The notes under the pieces are model-generated. The model did no database searches. It was given only the letters and a program-made list of their open reading frames with translations, and was not told the origin of the DNA. A DNA stretch of 64,000 nucleotides from Strobilurus pachycystidiatus (taxonomy: Eukaryota > Basidiomycota > Agaricomycetes > Agaricales > Physalacriaceae): NCBI GenBank assembly GCA_019915135.1, contig JAHLMK010000010.1, forward strand, positions 496,001 to 560,000, written 5' to 3'. How positions within the stretch are numbered: position 1 is the stretch's first letter; each line of letters starts with the position of its first letter. Positions 59,540-64,000 of this stretch are shown piece after piece. The position numbers were made by a program, and so were the translations under genes.

Positions 59540-60575
59540 GACGTGGGGCAACGTGAAAAAGGAGGCAAAGGGCTTTTTATTGTTCAAGGGACAGTGGCGT
59601 TGATCGGAAATGTAAACAGTACAGCCTCAGTACGAGAGGTTTCGTCTGCAATTTCAGTCACCGTAACTGATGGCACTAAAAATCTCCGCGAACGTCAATG
59701 CGAGAGAAGGTGAAGGCACGCAGGGAAGAGCATCACAGATAGTAGCGGGAGTATGTGGGGCCAGAAGAAATGTGGTGTGGTTGTAGACGAAGCCGATAGG
59801 TCGACAGCTGTGCTGGTCTTAGATCAAAAGGCCGACCACACAGGATTATTGAATGCTGTAGGCGGTGTGAGAAAAGGCGTTCAAAGAAAATATCAGGAAA
59901 TTGGCAACACACACCTGAGGCTGCTCCATCGAGACCATGCGCCGTCGTAGATATTGATAGCATGCGTCGGAGCCGCGTTGAATGTGGCGTCCGAGTTGCA
60001 CGACTGTCAGAGGCAGCTAGCTCTATATCGCTGAAGATATGGCGTGAATGGTGGCGCGACGTCGCTGAGGACGGCAAGACATTGCTACGTCGAGGCCAGG
60101 TCGAGGCAGGAAGTCAAGCTGATTTTCCTTACCCGAGTCCTTACCTCTCTTGGTTCTGTCCAGTGTCCATCACGACGCTGCGCCCGACAGCCAACCCAGC
60201 GGTCACTGGCAGCTTGCGCGCACACCGGGATACCTTCGGAGAACACTCAACGAAAGGGCAAACAAGTGGTGCGTGGTGCTGGCTTTGTGTGCTCATTGCG
60301 CAGGAACTCAATGATACACGAACAGCGCGTTGATTACGGCGGCCTACACAGTGCCCTCTTCATTTCTCAATCGCCATTCCCCGATCTCCGTGTCCCACTC
60401 CTCCCCGACGACGCGAATATTTCGCGATCCCGCGTCTATCGATGACTTGAACCACGTCGTGCTGTGACAAGCAGAGAACAATCGTCTGTGTTCTTGCTGT
60501 CGGTTCGCGGAATGGTTCCGGAGGGATCTGCCTGATCGTCGCTCACCGTCGCCCCTACGTCTCAACGGCACAAGG
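59540..60575. other. Intergenic, nothing recognised
   Basis: Upstream region of the single-exon F-box gene. Short frames only. Confidence 0.5.
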
Positions 60576-61690
60576 ATGCACTTACTCGAATCCCTACCTT
60601 TCGGTCCCGTTCATCACCACGATGTGAATAACTGCGCGCAATGGCCATTAAGGCGCAGTCCAGACAAGCGCCACATGCTGCCTTTCCTCAATTACAACCT
60701 CACCATCATCCACATCAACGACGTACACGCTCACCTAGATGAGCTTGTGAACAGTGGGCACGGTGGTAGGCCCCAAGTGCGCCAAAGTCGGCCCAAACCG
60801 AAGACGTCGTTGTGCTAGGACTGCGTGGATCCATCGAAGGGGTTTTATGGTGGATGTACAAGGTGGATATACAAGGTATGCTCGCTATTCTCCGAGGCAT
60901 AGACCGTCTTCACGCTCCTGCAAGAGTCAAACACATGGTTGACCCCGGCCGCACCAGCAGATCAACGTCGGGGACGCCTTTCAGGGAGCACTCTTTTGCT
61001 CCGAGTATTACGATGACAAGCAGATTGCCGACATCATCAACCAGCTCGGCGTTGACGCGTTCGTGCCGGGGAACCACAAATTCGAACGCTGGGACGACTT
61101 TCTCGGCGAGTTTCTCAAAACTATCACATTCCCTGCCGTGTGCGCCAATATACACATCATGAATGCGGTTCTCAATGCCTCGCTGGTACCGTGCCCCATC
61201 TTCGAGGAGCACGATCTCGCGGATACCGGCGTCACCACTGACACCATACCCTCCATCAGATCGACATGCTCGACGCAGCTGGCCCGCACCCAACCATCAA
61301 GGCCAACCTGGACGGCGAGAAGGTCTTCGTGGTCAAATCGTACGAATGGGCGTGTACTTCGGCTTCATGGACATCTTCTTCGACCCCGACGGCCTTGTCG
61401 TTGAAATTCCTCGGCGCGCCAATAAGTCTGGATGACACGACGTCGCTGCAGATGGCGATCAAGGAGTGGCGCGAGCCGTTTGAGGCGTACGCGTAACAGG
61501 TGCTGGCGGTGGCTGTGGGGGAAGGGAAGGTGCGTCAGCACGCCGAATGTACCCTCGGGGAATTGGTGGCTGACGCGACGTAGGCCTATCGCGTCAATAG
61601 TAGCGCGGGGAGCACGCATGGGTGTCTGGTCAATGCTGGAGAAGGCGCCGGTGGCGTATTGACAGGATTTTGGCGTGGTCAACGTCCCGT
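60576..61690 (+). pseudogene. 5'-nucleotidase-type metallophosphatase remnant
   Basis: Plus-strand pieces match the UshA/5'-nucleotidase family in order but in shifting frames. They are the first metal motif (LTIIHINDVHAHLDEL), the second metal region (VDAFVPGNHKFERWDDFLGE), a following conserved stretch (TFPAVCANIHIMNAVLNASL), then VFVVKSYEW, LKFLGAPISLDDTTS and IKEWREPFEAYA. The start of the C-terminal domain (ECTLGELVADAT) follows. Multiple frameshifts are needed, and the region between the second motif and VFVVKSYEW is too short, so a part that includes the GGHSH motif is missing. The metal-binding GNHE reads GNHK. The family hydrolyses nucleotides outside the cell or in the periplasm; this copy is dead. 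Confidence 0.8.
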
Positions 61691-61770
61691 TGAATGGGAG
61701 AGTACGGGGCAGGAAAGTGAGCAACGTTCGTTGCGGACGTTTTCGCGAGACTAGCGCAAGATAATAGCAT

Positions 61771-61792
61771 GGTAGGTAGGTAGGTAGGTAGG
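61771..61792. repeat. (GGTA)n microsatellite
   Basis: Five to six GGTA units in a row. Confidence 0.9.
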
Positions 61793-61893
61793 TCGACGTG
61801 GTCTGGATTCAAGAGCTAGTTGTATAAATAGAGGGCGAAAAAAGGAATTGGAGGATTATAGTTGATATCTTCGCACTTTCTGACCGTGAAGCT

Positions 61894-63364
61894 CTAAACA
61901 ACTTCGTTGACTTTAAGCCTGTGTTGTCTCGCTTCTTGGGCACCGTCATCAAGGGAACGTATCGCGTCGATGCTCTCAAAGTCGTTGAGCGACTCTGAGG
62001 TTGCGTCTGTTGACACTGGCATGGCAAAATTGATGGAGCTGCGTATCCGCGTGCGTTCTGTCGCAGCGTCCCACAAGGAGCCGTACCACTGAACAAGGAC
62101 ATAGGTGAGTATCGTGGTCAAGGTCTATGATTGTGTCAGCTTCTGTGTCCCGTGAACGAAGACTCGAAACAGACCGGTAGTTGGTTAAGCACACTGATGA
62201 ATACCGCCGCCACAACAAAGCTGGTGCTATATGCCGAAGGCCCAAGTACCGAGAGGAGCATCCAGAACAGCTTCAAGTAGTAAATTCTTTGGCCTTCTCG
62301 CATGGATGACTTTAGGGTTGCACTCACATTGACGAGGAAATACAGAAAACCGGACTCCGACAGTAACCTGATGATTTTGAGGGCCTTAGACTCTCCAAGA
62401 GCCAATAGCTCTTTCATGGCAAGATGATGTTGGCTAGAAGGTCATAGAGGTTAGTACAATGGAGACGGAACTTCGAGGAAAGACACCGACTATCCAATAT
62501 AGGCAATCAAGCAGGTCAACAGAAAGTTACTGACGAGAGAGAAGCAGAAATTTGTGAGGTTCAATTTTCCGCAAGGGTGGGAGGCGGAGAAGTAGCCGGC
62601 GTGTAAGAACCCTTCGTTATTCCAGGCACATTTCACCAATGGTGGCACAGTTGCTACAGTTCGAAATCAGCGGGAATCGAGTGGGACGTGCATATGTGGG
62701 AAACGTTACCTCCAAATGCCACCAAACACACAAGTAGTACCCAGACAAGAGCTCCGACAACTGTGTTTCCAGTAGCCAGTGTATGAGCTCGGAACCAGAC
62801 AATTGCATCGCCCAGAAGGAGCTAGATATGTTCCAGAATCTGATGTATACGGAGGGAAATCGAAACGTACCATCATCGAATACACACTTTGCTGGAAGAC
62901 AGCCCTTATCAGATGCACCGATGTCAGATTCCGGGTCTGCAAAGCTTTGTCCGCGGGTGAAATCCTTCCTTCGTCACCGGGTGCCTCAAGAAGTATGGTC
63001 TTTGTCTGCATAAACCAGAAAAAGAGATCCATGGCATATAGACAGGAGCTCAAGACAAACATCACTGAGCAGATGACGACCGTGATGCGCTTCCTGAAGT
63101 TATCTCTGTGAATCGAGTGAGTATGGCCTGGATGTGCGCGCCACAGAACAGTGCCCGTACTTCTGCGCAGTACGGTGAAGGTACAGCATAACCATCGTGG
63201 AGCACAGTGTGATTGCTAGGGTGTGAGAACGTCAATCATCATGTCGAAGTAGTAGGCTGCAACACACTCCAAGCTATTCCTTCGACCATTATAGGAAGGC
63301 CAGCGTCCATGACCCATACTCCTGTACGTCGCAGGTAGGCAGCAGTGCTCGCGGTGTCGGTCAT
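61894..63364 (-). CDS. Fungal seven-transmembrane protein B
   Basis: Seven exons (63364-63268, 63215-63161, 63105-62871, 62821-62710, 62653-62491, 62433-62175, 62124-61894) give 383 aa. Helices in order include PIMVEGIAWTITLCSTMVML, TVVICSVMFVLSSCLYAMD, LIRAVFQQSV...LLLGDAIVWFRAH, NTVVGALVWVLLVCLVAF, FCFSLVSNFLLTCLIAYIG, IIRLLSESGFLYFLVN and TSFVVAAVFISVLNQLP/TLTTILTYVLVQ. The motifs GDAIVWFRA and LLSESG are typical of a common seven-helix family of mushroom-forming fungi. The C-terminal tail is polar. Donors at exons 5 and 6 (GTCGGT, GTCTGT) are weak but keep the frame. Function unknown; related in kind, not clearly in sequence, to protein A. Confidence 0.75.
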
Positions 63365-64000
63365 GGTGGCGAGGAATGAAGCAAGCTTCTGCCATCACAA
63401 GAGAAGACAGCAGACGACATCCTGTTCCAATCCATCAATTGCCATCACAGGAAAGACAATAGAGGAGATCCTGTTTCGTACTGTTGGCAGTGTAACATCA
63501 ACGGTTCGTTTCAACTTCGGGCTGATCGGATTTGGACTTCATGGTCACTGATTTGACCGTGCTGACTAAGTACTGTCACGGTCTATCTTGCTCTTGTTTC
63601 TTTACCACCACGGCGACTGACTGCACCAAATACCATGCACTCCACCACACACGAGGCGGTAGTGTGCAGGACGACACATATAGGGCAAAGACGCGAAGAG
63701 GACCGCCCACCACTAAATGCGAACACGTCCAGCCGCCCCGCCTCGGCGGCCTGCCAATGCTAGCGCTCCATATACCTCCCACTCATTCACATCCACTGCC
63801 ACCTGTCCTCTGAGATGGAGCCCGACTATATTTCTACATCGACCTTCACGACCCGGATACACATGGACTCTACCATTGGTCGTCCGCGTCCACTCTCCTT
63901 TCGCCCAATCTTGTCCCTTCAAATCATCAACGTCACTTCCTCGTTGCAGAAACTCCCACCAGAGTGCCAACAATCATCACTGGAAGCATTTCTTTGGGCT
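63365..64000. other. Right edge, nothing recognised
   Basis: Upstream side of 7TM gene B. Short frames on both strands without recognisable features; a gene could continue beyond the window. Confidence 0.4.

Noticed and set aside
1..64000. tRNA, rRNA or secondary-metabolite cluster genes
   Set aside because: I looked for tRNA-like arms and for synthase, P450 and transporter motifs and saw none that hold up; a tRNA could still be missed by eye.

Overview
This window looks like nuclear DNA from a mushroom-forming basidiomycete (Agaricomycetes). Genes are split by many introns of about 45-65 bases with GT..AG borders. Typical families are present: F-box proteins, agaric-type kinases, fungal seven-helix membrane proteins, a DUF3533/SNG1-type membrane protein and a NACHT-ankyrin protein. 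I cannot name the species. Gene models were spliced by eye; every complete model has a spliced length divisible by three.

Layout. 0-5 kb: a broken short-chain dehydrogenase, a transposon-like element and a DUF3533 membrane protein. 5-11 kb: F-box paralogs 1 and 2. 12.6-15.5 kb: an acidic, proline-tailed protein whose largest intron carries a repeat element. 16.8-24.5 kb: F-box paralog 3, a single-exon F-box protein and F-box paralog 4. 26.5-38.6 kb: F-box paralogs 5 and 6 alternating with two paralogous kinases. 39.4-43.4 kb: a seven-helix membrane protein, a 400-base tandem repeat and a dead DnaJ gene. 48.7-57.1 kb: a NACHT-ankyrin gene cut in two by a young LTR element. 57.2-63.4 kb: an unknown gene remnant, a second single-exon F-box protein, a dead 5'-nucleotidase gene and a second seven-helix membrane protein.

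The main finding is a family of six apparently intact F-box paralogs (568-607 aa). All have nine exons with the same phase pattern and three conserved cysteine clusters after the F-box. Three of them (4, 5 and 6) lie in a triplicated unit of about 4.2 kb: two copies head to tail, the third inverted, with a kinase gene beside it. This is recent lineage-specific expansion rather than a pathway. F-box proteins, NACHT-ankyrin receptors, orphan kinases and seven-helix proteins are fast-evolving families in these fungi, and the gene remnants between them show rapid turnover.

The second main finding is an LTR element (49242-54088). It has two 1091-base LTRs that differ at three positions I could find, and a perfect 5-base target duplication (GGCAT). 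It lacks any visible polymerase. It carries a small zinc-knuckle ORF on one strand and, on the other strand, a three-exon ORF of 450 aa whose introns are still present. Removing the element rejoins the ankyrin reading frame exactly.
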